Source of the DNA: Massilia sp. WG5
GTDB lineage: Bacteria > Pseudomonadota > Gammaproteobacteria > Burkholderiales > Burkholderiaceae_D
DNA: 64,000 nucleotides
Direction: 5' to 3'
Assembly: GCF_001412595.2 (NCBI RefSeq)
Contig: NZ_CP012640.2
Location: 868,001 to 932,000, forward strand
A program made the position numbers and the translations under genes. A model generated the notes under the pieces. The model ran no database searches. It had not been told where the DNA came from and worked only from the letters and a program-made list of their open reading frames with translations. Shown here piece after piece: positions 8,922-19,137 of this stretch (position 1 is its first letter; each line of letters begins with the position of its first letter).

Positions 8922-10277
8922 GTGGAACAAGCACAAGCCATCAGGACCGCGGCAGCGGCCAAAGTCCAGACCCGCACCCGCTGGACGATCCTCGCCATGC
9001 TGTTCGTGATCACCACCATCAACTACGCCGACCGCGCCACGATCTCGATCGCCGCCCCGGGCATCAAGAAGGAACTCGGCCTCGACGCCATCCAGATGGG
9101 CTTCGTGTTCTCGGCCTTCGCCTGGTCCTATGTGCTGGCCCAGCTGCCGGGCGGCTGGCTGCTCGACCGCTTCGGTTCGAAGATCACCTACTTCTTCAGC
9201 ATCTTCCTGTGGTCGGTCTTCACCATGCTGACCGGGACCGCCGGCTTCTTCGCCGGCGGCGCCGCGGTGTTCATGCTGTTCGCGCTGCGCCTGCTGGTCG
9301 GCGCCGCCGAAGCGCCCTCCTTCCCCGGCAACAGCCGCATCGCATCAAGCTGGTTCCCGACCAACGAGCGCGGCCTGGCCGCCGCCATCTTCAACTCGGC
9401 CCAGTACTTCGCCACCGTGCTGTTCGCGCCGATCATGGGCTGGCTGGTCCACTCCTACGGCTGGCACAGCGTGTTCTTCGTGATGGGCGGCCTGGGCATC
9501 GTGATGGCCTTCGTGTGGCTCAAGGTCATCTACGGCCCGAAGGACCACCCCTCGGTCAGCCAGAGCGAACTGAAATACATCCAGGACGGCGGCGCCCTGG
9601 TCGACCTCGACGGCGCCTCGAAGGCCCCGGCGCAGGTCAACACCTTCGCCGCCATCAAGGAACTGCTGGGCAACCGCATGCTGCTGGGCGTGTACATCGG
9701 CCAGTACGCCATCACCACGCTCACCTACTTCTTCCTGACCTGGTTCCCGGTCTACCTGGTGCAGGAGCGCCACATGACGATCCTGAAGGCCGGCTTCGTG
9801 GCGTCGGTGCCGGCGATCGCGGGCTTCCTCGGCGGCGTCGCCGGCGGCTGGCTGTCGGACCGCCTGGCCAAGCGCGGCTACTCGCTGTCGGTGTCGCGCA
9901 AGGTGCCGATCGTGCTGGGCATGCTGATGTCGATGAGCATGATCGCCTGTAACTACATCGAGACCGACATGCTGGTCGTGGCCGTGATGTCGCTGGCCTT
10001 CTTCGGCAAGGGCGTCGGCGCGCTGGGCTGGGCGGTGGTGTCGGACACCTCGCCGAAGGAAGCCGGCGGCCTGTCGGGCGCCTTGTTCAACACCTTCGGC
10101 AACACCGCCGGCATCACCACCCCGATCGTCATCGGCTACATCGTGCAGGCCACCGGCTCCTTCTCCGGCGCGCTGGTCTTCGTCGGCGCCAACGCGGCCC
10201 TGGCGATCGCCTGCTACCTGTTCATCGTCGGCGACATCAAGCGCTTCAGCCTCTCCAAATCGCTGATCGCGAAGTAA
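8922..10277 (+). CDS. gudP: D-glucarate/galactarate-type MFS transporter (ACS family)
   Basis: The 451-residue permease has 12 predicted helices and anion:cation symporter family features: the helix-1 [17 protein letters not shown] stretch, a [10 protein letters not shown] loop 2-3 motif, and [18 protein letters not shown] after helix 4. The start is GTG, supported by AGGAGACCC eight bases upstream. It lies directly before glucarate dehydratase, so it is assigned to D-glucarate uptake, with D-galactarate as a possible alternative substrate. Confidence 0.87.
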   Translation: MEQAQAIRTAAAAKVQTRTRWTILAMLFVITTINYADRATISIAAPGIKKELGLDAIQMGFVFSAFAWSYVLAQLPGGWLLDRFGSKITYFFSIFLWSVFTMLTGTAGFFAGGAAVFMLFALRLLVGAAEAPSFPGNSRIASSWFPTNERGLAAAIFNSAQYFATVLFAPIMGWLVHSYGWHSVFFVMGGLGIVMAFVWLKVIYGPKDHPSVSQSELKYIQDGGALVDLDGASKAPAQVNTFAAIKELLGNRMLLGVYIGQYAITTLTYFFLTWFPVYLVQERHMTILKAGFVASVPAIAGFLGGVAGGWLSDRLAKRGYSLSVSRKVPIVLGMLMSMSMIACNYIETDMLVVAVMSLAFFGKGVGALGWAVVSDTSPKEAGGLSGALFNTFGNTAGITTPIVIGYIVQATGSFSGALVFVGANAALAIACYLFIVGDIKRFSLSKSLIAK

Positions 10278-10308
10278 AGCAATCCTCATAGCTATCAAGG
10301 AAGTACAC

Positions 10309-11649
10309 ATGACACCCTACGTATCCGGCGCTCCCGTCGTCACCGCGCTGCGCGTCGTTCCCGTGGCTGGCCGGGACAGCATGCTGCTGAACCTCTCCGG
10401 CGCCCACGGCCCCTGGTTCACCCGCAATATCGTGATCCTCAAGGACAGCGCCGGCAATACCGGCCTGGGCGAAGTGCCGGGCGGCGAGAAGATCCGCCAG
10501 ACCATCGAGGACGCCAAGCCGCTCATCGTCGGCAAGACGCTGGGCGAGTACAACAACATCCTGAATGCGATGCGCCGGACCTTCGCCGACCGCGATGCGG
10601 GCGGGCGCGGCAACCAGACCTTCGATTTGCGCACCACCATCCACGCCGTCACCGCGGTGGAGTCGGCCCTGCTCGACCTGCTGGGCCAGTTCATGAACGT
10701 GCCGGTCGCCGCCCTGCTGGGCGAAGGCCAGCAACGCGACGCCGTCGAGATGCTGGGCTACCTGTTCTACGTGGGCGACCGCAGGAAGACCGATCTGGAC
10801 TACCGCAGCGAGCCGGACGCCGGCAGCAGCTGGTTCCGCCTGCGCAACGAAGAAGCGCTCACGCCCGAGGCCGTGGTGCGCCTGTGCGAAGCGGCGCGCG
10901 AGCGCTACGGCTTCAACGACTTCAAGCTGAAGGGCGGCGTGCTGAGTGCGGACGAAGAGATGGAAGCCATTGTCGCGATGCACGAGCGCTTCCCGGACGC
11001 GCGCATCACGCTGGACCCGAACGGCGCCTGGTCGCTGAAGGACGCGATCCGCGTGTGCCGCGACAAGCACGGCGTGCTGGCCTATGCCGAAGACCCCTGC
11101 GGCGCGGAGAACGGCTTCTCGGGCCGTGAAGTGATGGCCGAGTTCCGCCGCGCCACCGGCCTGCCGACCGCGACCAACATGATCGCCACCGACTGGCGCC
11201 AGATGGCGCACTCGATCCAGCTGCAGTCGGTCGACATCCCGCTGGCCGACCCGCACTTCTGGACCATGCAGGGTTCGGTGCGCGTGGCCCAGCTGTGCGA
11301 GATGTTCGGCCTGACCTGGGGCTCGCATTCGAACAACCACTTCGACATCTCGCTGGCGATGTTCACCCACGTCGTCGCCGCCGCGCCCGGCAAGGTCACC
11401 GCGATCGACACCCACTGGATCTGGCAGGACGGCCAGCGCCTGACGAAGGAGCCGATGAAGATCGAGGGCGGCAAGATCCGCATTCCGTCGAGGCCGGGCC
11501 TGGGTATCGAGATCGACGAGGCCGAGCTGGAAAAGGCGCACCAGGCGTATAAAAACATGGGCCTCGGCGCCCGCGACGACGCCGCCGCGATGCAGTTCCT
11601 TATCCCGAACTGGACCTTCGATAACAAGAAGCCCTGCCTGGTGCGCTGA
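10309..11649 (+). CDS. gudD: Glucarate dehydratase
   Basis: GudD dehydrates D-glucarate (and L-idarate) to 5-dehydro-4-deoxy-D-glucarate, the KdgD substrate. The 446-residue enolase-superfamily protein has the KxK pair at 206/208 (FKLKGG), metal ligands Asp236 (LDPNGAW), Glu261 (EDPCG) and Asn290 (TATNM), and the catalytic His340 (GSHSNNHFD). Length and motif spacing match Escherichia coli GudD almost exactly. The ATG has an AAGGAAG ribosome site. With gudP, kdgD and the semialdehyde dehydrogenase it completes glucarate conversion to alpha-ketoglutarate. Confidence 0.95.
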   Translation: MTPYVSGAPVVTALRVVPVAGRDSMLLNLSGAHGPWFTRNIVILKDSAGNTGLGEVPGGEKIRQTIEDAKPLIVGKTLGEYNNILNAMRRTFADRDAGGRGNQTFDLRTTIHAVTAVESALLDLLGQFMNVPVAALLGEGQQRDAVEMLGYLFYVGDRRKTDLDYRSEPDAGSSWFRLRNEEALTPEAVVRLCEAARERYGFNDFKLKGGVLSADEEMEAIVAMHERFPDARITLDPNGAWSLKDAIRVCRDKHGVLAYAEDPCGAENGFSGREVMAEFRRATGLPTATNMIATDWRQMAHSIQLQSVDIPLADPHFWTMQGSVRVAQLCEMFGLTWGSHSNNHFDISLAMFTHVVAAAPGKVTAIDTHWIWQDGQRLTKEPMKIEGGKIRIPSRPGLGIEIDEAELEKAHQAYKNMGLGARDDAAAMQFLIPNWTFDNKKPCLVR

Positions 11650-11683
11650 ACCGGCCGCCCGACTTCCCGCGCTATGCCTGCCA

Positions 11684-11712
11684 CGGCGTCTTCGCAGCCT
11701 GCGAAGACGCCG
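11684..11712. terminator. Strong hairpin after gudD
   Basis: A perfect 13-bp stem (CGGCGTCTTCGCA paired with TGCGAAGACGCCG) with a 3-base loop begins 35 bases after the gudD stop. There is no U-tract, so it may slow polymerase or protect the 3' end rather than act as a classical intrinsic terminator. Confidence 0.45.
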
Positions 11713-11756
11713 TACTCACATCTCCTCCGCAATCCCTCAATGTTTTTCCGCATCCA

Positions 11757-13355
11757 ATGAAGAAGCTCACCGTCCGGTTCAGCCTCATGGCGACCCTCGC
11801 CCTGTTTTCCGTCATGCTCCTGCTGGGCGCGTTCGCCGGCATCGTCACGCTGCAGCGCGCCGACCAGGCGATGTCGCTGATGCATCGCCTCGGCGCCGAA
11901 ACGCAGGCCATCAACGACGTCTACAAGGACACCACCCGCACGCGCTCGGCCATGATCCGCGCCTATGCCGAGGCCAAGGAACAGGGCAAGCCGACCTCCA
12001 CGAGCACGGCGATCGACAGCGCGCTGGCCAGCCACACCCGCTCGACCAGGGCTTTACAGGCCTTCATCGCGGGCGAGCCGGCCGGCGCGACCGGGCTGCA
12101 GCTGCGCAAGGACCTGGGCGAGGCCGCCCTGCGCCTGACCGGATCGCTGGACCAGGCCATCGCGGCCCTGAAATCGGACGACACCGCGGCCTATGCCGAG
12201 ATCAACGCCAGACAATTGACGCCCGAGGGCGCGGCCTTCTCCACCCTGCTGGACAAGTTCCAGAAGCGCCAGACGGCGCTCGCCGAGGGCCTGGTGGCGC
12301 AACGCCGCGCCGAGTACGGCCTGGTCCTGTGGCTGGTCGGCGCCGGCATGCTGGTGTCGCTCGCCCTGGTGCTGGGCGCCCACCTGTTCCTGAAGCGCGC
12401 CGTCATCGCGCCGCTGGAAGACGCGGTGGAACTGCTGGGCCGGGTGGCGCGCGGCGACCTGACGGCGGACGTGGGTGTCCGCGGCGAGAATGAAATCGGC
12501 CGACTGATGCGCAGTATCGCGCAGATGCAGCAGAGCCTGGCCGCCATCGTGTCCAGCGTGCGCAGCAGCGCGCAATCGATCGGGACCACGGCGCGCGAAG
12601 TCGCCGACGGCAACGCCGACCTGTCGGCCCGGACCGAAAGCCAGGCCAGCGCGCTGCAGCAGTCCGCCGCGTCCATGGAAGAACTCACCGGCACAGTCCT
12701 GCAAACGGCCGGGAACACGCTGCAAGCCAGGGCGCTGGTGGAAGCGGCATCGGAAGCCGCCACCGCGAGCGGCGCCTTCATGCGCCAGATGATCGAGACG
12801 ATGGGCGCCATCGACGCCTCGTCGCACAAGGTCGCCGACATCATCGAGGTCATCGACGGCATCGCATTCCAGACCAATATCCTGGCCTTGAATGCGGCGG
12901 TGGAAGCGGCCCGCGCCGGCGAGCAGGGCCGCGGCTTTGCGGTGGTGGCGGCGGAGGTGCGCACCCTCGCCCATCGCAGCGCCGGCGCGGCCAAGGAAAT
13001 CAAGCGCCTGATCGATGCCTCGGCCGAGAAGATCGCCTCCGGCGGCCAGCTGGCCAGGGAAGCCGGCAAGTCGACGGGCCACATGGTCGAACGCGTGCAC
13101 CAGGTCGCCGGCATCGTGGTCGGGATCGCCGACGCCAGCCGCGAGCAGAGCACGGGGATCGCCGAGGTGAACCGGGCGATCTCGCAGATGGACGAGGCGA
13201 CCCAGCGCAACGCGGCGCTGGTGGAACAGTCGGCCGCCGCCACCGAGGCGATGCAGGCGGAAGCCGATCAGCTGCTGGACGCGGTGAGCGTGTTCAGCCT
13301 GGCGGCCCGGCACGGCCGCGACCAGCTGCGGCTGCCCTATCAGCGCGTTGCCTGA
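11757..13355 (+). CDS. Methyl-accepting chemotaxis protein
   Basis: The 532-residue chemoreceptor has TM1 near residues 10-32, a periplasmic four-helix-bundle sensor (about 33-190), TM2 near 190-213, a HAMP domain (about 214-266), and a cytoplasmic signalling domain. The conserved hairpin tip spans about 365-425 ([20 protein letters not shown], then [19 protein letters not shown]). It couples ligand sensing to CheA/CheW. No CheW-binding or CheR/CheB pentapeptide tail is evident at the C-terminus. The gene starts without an obvious ribosome site. Its ligand is unknown; the position after gudD suggests attraction to a sugar acid, but this is only positional inference. Confidence 0.92.
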   Translation: MKKLTVRFSLMATLALFSVMLLLGAFAGIVTLQRADQAMSLMHRLGAETQAINDVYKDTTRTRSAMIRAYAEAKEQGKPTSTSTAIDSALASHTRSTRALQAFIAGEPAGATGLQLRKDLGEAALRLTGSLDQAIAALKSDDTAAYAEINARQLTPEGAAFSTLLDKFQKRQTALAEGLVAQRRAEYGLVLWLVGAGMLVSLALVLGAHLFLKRAVIAPLEDAVELLGRVARGDLTADVGVRGENEIGRLMRSIAQMQQSLAAIVSSVRSSAQSIGTTAREVADGNADLSARTESQASALQQSAASMEELTGTVLQTAGNTLQARALVEAASEAATASGAFMRQMIETMGAIDASSHKVADIIEVIDGIAFQTNILALNAAVEAARAGEQGRGFAVVAAEVRTLAHRSAGAAKEIKRLIDASAEKIASGGQLAREAGKSTGHMVERVHQVAGIVVGIADASREQSTGIAEVNRAISQMDEATQRNAALVEQSAAATEAMQAEADQLLDAVSVFSLAARHGRDQLRLPYQRVA

Positions 13356-14710
13356 GGAGCGGCCACGACCCGCTCCTTGATGATGCCGCGGTACACGAGG
13401 AAGGTGGCGATCAGGCTGATGGCGCCGGCGGCCGCCATCCAGAAGCCCGGGGCCGCCTTGTCGCCGGTGGCTTCGATCAGCCAGGTCGACACCAGCGGCG
13501 TCATGCCGCCGAACAGCGCCGTCGCCAGGCTGTAGGCCAGCGAGAAGCCGGTGGTGCGCACCTGGACCGGGATGATCTCGGTGAGCGCGACGATGCAGGC
13601 GCCGTTGTAGCTGCCGTACAGGAAGGACAGCCAAAGTTCGATCATCACCATGTTGCCGAAGCTCGGGTTGGCGATCAGCCAGGACAGCGCCGGATAGGCG
13701 GTGAGCGCCGCCAGCGCCGAGCAGACCGCCATCACCGGCCAGCGTCCGATGCGGTCCGAGAGCGCGCCCATGACCGGCAGCCAGATGAAATTCGAGACCC
13801 CGACGCACAGCGTCACCAGCAGGCTCTCGCCGGTGCTCAGCTTGAGCACGCTCTTGCCGAAGGTCGGCGTGTACACCGTGATCAGGTAGAAGGCGACGGT
13901 GGTCATCACCACCAGCATGGTGCCGACCGTGACCAGCGGCCAGTTCAGCGCCATGGTGCGCATCATCTGGCGGAAGGTCGGATGGCTTTTCCGCGCCAGG
14001 AAGGCCTCGGTCTCCTGCAGCGAACGGCGGATATAGAACACTACCGGGATGATCGAGCAGCCGATGAAGAAGGGAATGCGCCAGCCCCAGTCCGCAATCG
14101 CATCCTTGGGCAAGGCGTTATTCAGGCCGTAGCCCAGCGCCGCGGCGAATATGACCGCGACCTGCTGGCTTGCCGACTGCCAGCTGACGTAGAAGCCCTT
14201 GTTGCCCGGGATCGCCATCTCCGACAGGTAAACCGAGACGCCGCCCAGTTCCACGCCCGCGGAAAAGCCCTGCAGCAGGCGCCCGACCAGCACCAGCAGC
14301 GGCGCCATCAGGCCAATCGTGGCGTAGCCGGGGACGAAGGCGATCAGCGCCGTGCCCGAGGCCATGATCCCGAGCGTCAGCACGAGGCCCTTGCGGCGGC
14401 CGATGCGGTCGATGTAGCTGCCCAGGAAGATCGCGCCCAGCGGACGCATGAAGAATCCGGCGCCGAAGGTGGCGAAGGTCATCATCAGCGCGGCGTATTC
14501 GCTCGTCGCCGGGAAGAAGGCCTTGGCGATCTGGTGAGCGTAGAAGCCGAACAGGAAGAAATCGTACATCTCGATGAAGTTCCCGCTCGTCACCCGGATG
14601 ACGGCGCCGAGCTTCGACGGCGCGCGCGCCGGCGCGGATCCGGAATCGGATGTGGATGCCGCGGCGGCGGGCGCCATCTGGTGGACCTTGGCGGTGGATT
14701 GGCTGGACAT
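13340..14710 (-). CDS. MFS transporter, metabolite:H+ symporter (citrate/tricarballylate-like)
   Basis: The 456-residue permease resembles CitA/TcuC-type metabolite:H+ symporters. It has a [16 protein letters not shown] helix 1, a [12 protein letters not shown] loop motif, and [12 protein letters not shown] in the central loop. Family substrates are citrate, tricarballylate and other carboxylates. It is the last gene of a porin, binding protein, transporter unit and converges on the chemoreceptor with a 16-base overlap. A GAGGTCATC ribosome site precedes the ATG. The N-terminal 35 residues are Ala/Ser-rich and presumably cytosolic. Confidence 0.85.
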   Translation of the reverse strand: MSSQSTAKVHQMAPAAAASTSDSGSAPARAPSKLGAVIRVTSGNFIEMYDFFLFGFYAHQIAKAFFPATSEYAALMMTFATFGAGFFMRPLGAIFLGSYIDRIGRRKGLVLTLGIMASGTALIAFVPGYATIGLMAPLLVLVGRLLQGFSAGVELGGVSVYLSEMAIPGNKGFYVSWQSASQQVAVIFAAALGYGLNNALPKDAIADWGWRIPFFIGCSIIPVVFYIRRSLQETEAFLARKSHPTFRQMMRTMALNWPLVTVGTMLVVMTTVAFYLITVYTPTFGKSVLKLSTGESLLVTLCVGVSNFIWLPVMGALSDRIGRWPVMAVCSALAALTAYPALSWLIANPSFGNMVMIELWLSFLYGSYNGACIVALTEIIPVQVRTTGFSLAYSLATALFGGMTPLVSTWLIEATGDKAAPGFWMAAAGAISLIATFLVYRGIIKERVVAAPQATR

Positions 14711-14749
14711 GATGACCTCTCAGGTAAATCTCAGGTAAATCTCGGTAAA

Positions 14750-15538
14750 TCAGTGGGTGGCCGTCACCGGCTCCAGGCCGGTGGCCTCGATCGCGCCCGC
14801 GTTGGCGGGCGACGCCAGGTAGCGCAGCAGTTCGCGCGCCGCTTCCGGATGCCTGGCGCCGCGTACCACGGCGCCGGAAAACTCCGTCTTCAGCTGTACT
14901 TCCTGCGGCAGCAGGCCGACGATGTCGATGCCTTGCACCGGCTTCAGTTCGCTGCGCTGCTGGCAGCCGAAATCGGCGTCGCCGTGGGCGACGATCTCGC
15001 CGACCGGCGTGGCCGGGATCTGCGCCGCCTTGCCTTCCATCTGCTGCCGGATGCCGAGCTTGTCCAGCAGCTGGTGCTTGATGTACTCGCCGCTCGCGCT
15101 GTCGGAATACGCCACTTTCTGCGCATGCAGGAAGGCGCTGCGCAGGCCGTCGACGGTGCCGATGTCCGGCTTCGCGCTGCCATGCCGGACCGCGCAGGCG
15201 ATCGGCGAGTTGGCGAGGATGACCTTGCTGCCGGGTTCGAGCTTGCCCTCGGCCATCAGCTTGTCCAGCGCGTCGCCGACCATGATGACGACGTCGATCG
15301 GCTCGCCGCGCGCCAGGCGCGCCGGGATCGCGTTCTTGGTCATGCCCATCGACGGGCCCCATTCGGACACCAGGTGGTTGCCGCTCGTATGCTCATAGGG
15401 ACCGGCCAGGTCCTTGTAGGCCTGGGCGAAGCCGCCCGAGCTGACGACGCGCAGGTCGGTGGCGTGGGCTGCGGCGCCGGCCAGCGCCAGCGCGCCGATT
15501 GCCGCCATGGCTGCGTGTTTGAAGGAAGGTGCTTGCAT
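14750..15538 (-). CDS. ModA-like periplasmic substrate-binding protein
   Basis: The 262-residue protein has a signal peptide (to about residue 26, AAAHA) and a type II periplasmic-binding fold. It resembles the molybdate-binding ModA/ extracellular solute-binding group: a VVSSGGFAQAYKDLAGPYE start, a DVVIMVGDALDKL loop, and ASPANAGAIEATGLEPV near the end. No ABC permease or ATPase is adjacent. Instead it lies between a porin and an MHS permease in one operon, so it may present a carboxylate to a secondary transporter or serve sensing. GGAG supports the start. Confidence 0.75.
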   Translation of the reverse strand: MQAPSFKHAAMAAIGALALAGAAAHATDLRVVSSGGFAQAYKDLAGPYEHTSGNHLVSEWGPSMGMTKNAIPARLARGEPIDVVIMVGDALDKLMAEGKLEPGSKVILANSPIACAVRHGSAKPDIGTVDGLRSAFLHAQKVAYSDSASGEYIKHQLLDKLGIRQQMEGKAAQIPATPVGEIVAHGDADFGCQQRSELKPVQGIDIVGLLPQEVQLKTEFSGAVVRGARHPEAARELLRYLASPANAGAIEATGLEPVTATH

Positions 15539-15562
15539 CGTGTTCTCCTTTGTCTTTGGTCT

Positions 15563-16651
15563 TTAGAATTTTTCCATCAGGCCGAGCGTCAGGCCCGAGC
15601 CGTGCCGGTCGTTGGGGCGCGACGCCGTCAGCCCGGCGGCGTCGCCGCGCCAGGTGGTGTAGTCGGCTTCCGCATAGGCGGTGGTGCGCGGCGCCAGCGT
15701 CTTTTCGATGAACAGGAAGGCGCGGTCGAAGCCGTCGTCGCCGAAGCCGGTCGCTTCGCGCCGGACACTGTACAAGGCCGTGGTGACCAGGACGTCGGAC
15801 CAGGCCTTGCGGCTCACGCCGGCGGACAGCACGCGCTGGTGCACGGTCTTGTTCGGCCCGGTGTCGGCCACGTTGCGGGCGATGTTGGCCTTCAACTGCC
15901 AGGCCGCGAGCCGCAGCGCGGCGCCGAGCGTCCAGGCGTCGAGCGGCAAGCCCTCGCGGCTGCGGAACTGCATGGTGGCGCCGGAGACGGCCCAGTCAGG
16001 GCGCCGGTAGGCCAGCGCCACGCCGTGACTCGACGAGGCCGCCGCGTCGCCCGGCACTTCGCCGAAGGAATACGCGGCGCGCGCCTGCCAGGGGCCGGCT
16101 TCGGTGCTCAGCTTGACGGTGTTGTCGAGGCGGTAGAAATTGTCGGCGTAGCCGCTGGGACCGTATTCGCGGCCGAAGGCGTGCGTGCCGAAGGCGGTAT
16201 TGCTCAGGCCCGCCACGTTGATGTTCGGGTTGAAGCTGGCGTAACGCTTGCCGAGCGGGTCGACCGGGACCAGGGCATCGGACAGCAGGTTCGCCTGGCG
16301 CCCCACCGCCAGCGTGCCGTAGGCGTTGGCAAGGCCGACCAGGGCCTGGCGGTCGAACAGACGGTCCTTCTTGGCCGAGGCGCCGGTGTCGGCGTTGATG
16401 CCGCCTTCGAGCCGGAACAGCGCTTTCCAGCCGCCGCCCAGCGACTCCTGGCCCTTGATGCCCCAGCGGCTGGTGTTGTCGATGCCGCTGTTCACGGCGG
16501 CCGCATGGTCGGACGAGGGGGTATTGTTGGGGCTCAGGCCCGTGGTGATGCGCAGGCCGGCATCGACGATGCCGTACAGGTCGACGCTGCTCTGGGCAAG
16601 GCAGCTTCCGCTCGCGATGAGCGAGGCCGCAAGGACGCTTAATTGGCGCAC
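15563..16651 (-). CDS. OmpC-type general porin
   Basis: This 362-residue outer-membrane porin has a signal peptide cleaved after SCLAQ (about residue 20), the SSVDLYGIVDAGL start of beta-proteobacterial porins, and a terminal Phe (LMEKF) recognised by the Bam complex. The start is GTG at 16651, placed correctly after AGGAGACAAT; an overlapping ATG two bases upstream opens a frame that stops after four codons. It is the first gene of the porin, binding protein and MHS operon, and is divergent from a LysR gene that probably controls it. Confidence 0.88.
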   Translation of the reverse strand: MRQLSVLAASLIASGSCLAQSSVDLYGIVDAGLRITTGLSPNNTPSSDHAAAVNSGIDNTSRWGIKGQESLGGGWKALFRLEGGINADTGASAKKDRLFDRQALVGLANAYGTLAVGRQANLLSDALVPVDPLGKRYASFNPNINVAGLSNTAFGTHAFGREYGPSGYADNFYRLDNTVKLSTEAGPWQARAAYSFGEVPGDAAASSSHGVALAYRRPDWAVSGATMQFRSREGLPLDAWTLGAALRLAAWQLKANIARNVADTGPNKTVHQRVLSAGVSRKAWSDVLVTTALYSVRREATGFGDDGFDRAFLFIEKTLAPRTTAYAEADYTTWRGDAAGLTASRPNDRHGSGLTLGLMEKF

Positions 16652-16736
16652 ATTGTCTCCTTTGGTTTTTTATGCGCCAATCATCGGTCAAATTGTATAA
16701 TCTGAGAATTGCAATTTTTCCGCCGATTATTGCGTC
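16652..16736. promoter_or_regulatory. Divergent porin/LysR control region
   Basis: This 85-base AT-rich gap separates the porin operon from the LysR gene. It contains a perfect 10-base palindrome, AATTGCAATT (16707-16716), and a second AATTG at 16691. This spacing is compatible with a LysR-type operator. Individual -10 and -35 boxes are ambiguous. Confidence 0.45.
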
Positions 16737-17639
16737 ATGCGCATCAATTACGACATTCATGACTTGCAGGCATTTGTCGCGGTCGCCGAACGCGGCAGCT
16801 TCCGCCAGGCAGCCAACGACCTGTTCCTGTCGCAGTCCGCGCTCAGCCGGCGGGTCGAGAAGCTGGAGGAAGCCCTGGGCGTGAAGCTGTTCGAGCGCAC
16901 CACCCGCCGCGTCCAGTTGACCAACGTCGGCCAGACCTTCCTGGTGAACGTGCGTACGGCGCTCGACGGCCTGGAGGACGCGGTGCTGGGCGTGGCCGAT
17001 CTGGCCGCGCACCGTACCGGCTCCGTCACGCTCGCCTGCGTGCCCTCCGCCGTCTGGCATTTCCTGCCGGACGTGCTGACGCGCTTCAGCGCGCGCTTCC
17101 CGCGCATCCGCGTGCGCGTGCATGACGAGAGCGCGCAGGACGTGCTGAACCTGGTGCTGGCCGGCGAAGCGGACTTCGGGATCAACTTCACGGGCGCGGA
17201 AAACCCGGAGATCGAGTTCCAGCCGATCTACGTGGAGAACTATGTGATGGCGATGCGGCGCGACCACCCGCTGGCGAAGCGCAAGTCGCTGAGCTGGAAG
17301 GAGACGGTCGAGGAACGGTATATCTCGGTCGCCAAGTCGAGCGGCAACCGCAGCGTGATCGACGCCGCCCTGGCCGGGGTCGAGAAGCACCCCCTCATCC
17401 TGTGCGAGGTCAACCACGTCTCCGGCGTGCTGGCCCTGGTCGATGCGGGCATGGGCGTGGCCGCGGTACCCGGCCTGTCGGTGCTGCCCGGCGGCCCGGA
17501 CGGCATCGTCGGCGTGCCGCTGGTGAACCCGGAAATCAAGCGCACGCTCGGACTGATCAGCAAGCGCGGGCACAGCATGCCGCCCGCCGCGCGCACGCTG
17601 TTCGAGATGCTGGCGGAAGCGCTGTTGAAGCGGGCTTAG
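16737..17639 (+). CDS. LysR family regulator, divergent from the porin operon
   Basis: The 300-residue protein has an N-terminal winged helix (DLQAFVAVAERGSFRQAA, then LSQSALSRRVEKLEEALG) and a C-terminal effector domain starting near residue 92 with GSVTLACVPSAV. Its position beside a porin/binding protein/MHS transporter operon suggests it activates carboxylate uptake, like TcuR for tricarballylate. The ATG has no clear ribosome site. A beta-barrel gene follows 14 bases after the stop and may be co-transcribed. Confidence 0.87.
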   Translation: MRINYDIHDLQAFVAVAERGSFRQAANDLFLSQSALSRRVEKLEEALGVKLFERTTRRVQLTNVGQTFLVNVRTALDGLEDAVLGVADLAAHRTGSVTLACVPSAVWHFLPDVLTRFSARFPRIRVRVHDESAQDVLNLVLAGEADFGINFTGAENPEIEFQPIYVENYVMAMRRDHPLAKRKSLSWKETVEERYISVAKSSGNRSVIDAALAGVEKHPLILCEVNHVSGVLALVDAGMGVAAVPGLSVLPGGPDGIVGVPLVNPEIKRTLGLISKRGHSMPPAARTLFEMLAEALLKRA

Positions 17640-17653
17640 AAAGGAGTAATACA

Positions 17654-18889
17654 GTGAAGTACCTTGGACAGGCGAGCATCACCAGGCTCGCGCTTGCCAG
17701 TACGTGTCTGGTGTTATCGACCCCGGCCGTCTCGGCGGAAGACGGGCCGCAAGCGACCGTCAGCAGCTTCAAGTTGGATGGCGCAGTGCGATTCTGGCTC
17801 GAGTCGCTCAGCTGGAACGACCAGCGCAAGGGCGCGTTCGAATTCGACACCGCCCGCCTCGGCTTCAAATACGACGACGGCCGCCTGCTTGCCGCGGGAC
17901 GCGAGCGCTACTACCACTACACGAGCCGCCAGACCGGCGCCGACAAGGGCGCCGACATGCTGTTCAACGAATACCTGTGGGCGGGCTACCGCTTCGCCGA
18001 CAAGAGCGAGTTGCACCTCGGACAGGATCGCATGTCCTTCGGTCTGCTGCCCTACGCCTCGCATAATTTCTTCTTCTCGATGGCGTATTACGCCGGCTAT
18101 GAAGACACCTACGCCACGGGCGTCGGTTACACGCGCAAGGACGGCGGCCTGAGCACGAGCCTGGCCTTTTATCCGTCGGACGGCCGCCATCTGCTGTCGT
18201 GGGCCTCGGATACCACGGTGCTGGACGGTCTCGATTCCGTCCGCTACAGCAACCATCTGATGCGTAGCTACGGCCGGGAGGAGAAGGATACGGCGGTCGC
18301 CCGCCTTGCCTATGCCTTGCCGCTGGCGGGCGGCAAGGCCGAAATCGGCGCGTCCCTGCTGCGCGGACGCCTGGCCGCGGCCAATCCGGCACTGGCCAGC
18401 GGCGTGCGCGATGCCGGGGCCCTGCACTTCTCGGGAGAATTCGGCAGGCTCGGGCTGCAGCTGGAAACGATCCGGTACCGGAACAAATTCGCCGGCAATG
18501 GCTCGGCCGCGGGCGCCTGGTCGGGCGCCTGCGACAATGACTGCGTCATCATCGGCGCCTTCGGCTTCACGAACCGCCTGGCAGCCAGGGGAAATATCGA
18601 CATCGCCAACCTGAGCTACAAGATTCCCGGCTCGCTCGGCCCCTTCACCGATTTCGTGCTCTATAACGACTGGAGCCGCCTGCGCAAATCCGCTGCCGGC
18701 TACGCCGACAGCTACCAGAACGTGACCGGCCTGCAGCTCGTTTCAGGAAAATGGGTGGTCCTGCTCGACCTTGCACGCGGCACGAATCAGCCCTACCTGT
18801 CGCCGGTTTTCGGCGATGCGCTGGCGGCCGGCGGCGGCGCCAGATCGTCGGGGCGCCGTTTCGATATCACCTTCGGCTACTATTTCTAG
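17654..18889 (+). CDS. Outer-membrane beta-barrel porin-like protein
   Basis: The 411-residue protein has a signal peptide ending near residue 28 (TPAVSA). It then shows alternating amphipathic strands rich in aromatics, such as YLWAGYRFADKSELHLGQ, and ends in YYF, the terminal-Phe insertion signal. It resembles phosphate-selective or substrate-specific porins more than general porins, but I cannot name the family securely. GTG at 17654 follows AAAGGAG. Co-transcription with the preceding LysR gene is likely, so it may belong to the same uptake system. Confidence 0.75.
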   Translation: MKYLGQASITRLALASTCLVLSTPAVSAEDGPQATVSSFKLDGAVRFWLESLSWNDQRKGAFEFDTARLGFKYDDGRLLAAGRERYYHYTSRQTGADKGADMLFNEYLWAGYRFADKSELHLGQDRMSFGLLPYASHNFFFSMAYYAGYEDTYATGVGYTRKDGGLSTSLAFYPSDGRHLLSWASDTTVLDGLDSVRYSNHLMRSYGREEKDTAVARLAYALPLAGGKAEIGASLLRGRLAAANPALASGVRDAGALHFSGEFGRLGLQLETIRYRNKFAGNGSAAGAWSGACDNDCVIIGAFGFTNRLAARGNIDIANLSYKIPGSLGPFTDFVLYNDWSRLRKSAAGYADSYQNVTGLQLVSGKWVVLLDLARGTNQPYLSPVFGDALAAGGGARSSGRRFDITFGYYF

Positions 18890-18909
18890 GCGATGCGCTG
18901 GCCGATGCG

Positions 18910-19137
18910 CTAGCCGAGCCGCTTGAGGCGCTGGCCGAGGATGCCCCAGCGGCATTCGACGCCGTCGACGCTGCCGCACAGCGCCCAGCCGGTGCCGATC
19001 TTCTCGACCGTGACCGGGCTTTCGATTTCGCGCGCCAGCTTCTCGGCCCAGACGCTGGCCGCGCCGCGGCCCTTGAACAGTTCATTGCCTTCGTAGATGA
19101 CCGTGGCGTCGAACACGGGGGTGGCGAAAATCGTCAT
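18910..19137 (-). CDS. Small protein translationally coupled to the OsmC-YcaO gene
   Basis: This 75-residue protein starts with MTIFATPVFDATVIYEGNEL. Its ATG overlaps the stop of the OsmC-YcaO gene by four bases (ATGA), which indicates translational coupling. No signal peptide, membrane helix or recognised domain is visible. Two Cys occur in the second half (ALCGS, VECRW). Because coupled partners of YcaO enzymes are often substrates or accessory proteins, the link is worth noting, but no function can be assigned. Confidence 0.6.
   Translation of the reverse strand: MTIFATPVFDATVIYEGNELFKGRGAASVWAEKLAREIESPVTVEKIGTGWALCGSVDGVECRWGILGQRLKRLG

Noticed and set aside
13982..16642. Possible fused regulatory protein opposite the porin operon
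   Set aside because: The frame has no start signal or domain and mirrors codon bias of the three real genes on the other strand.
16642..16653. ATG at 16653 as the porin start
   Set aside because: It opens a frame that stops after four codons. The overlapping GTG at 16651 gives the full porin with a signal peptide and correct ribosome-site spacing.
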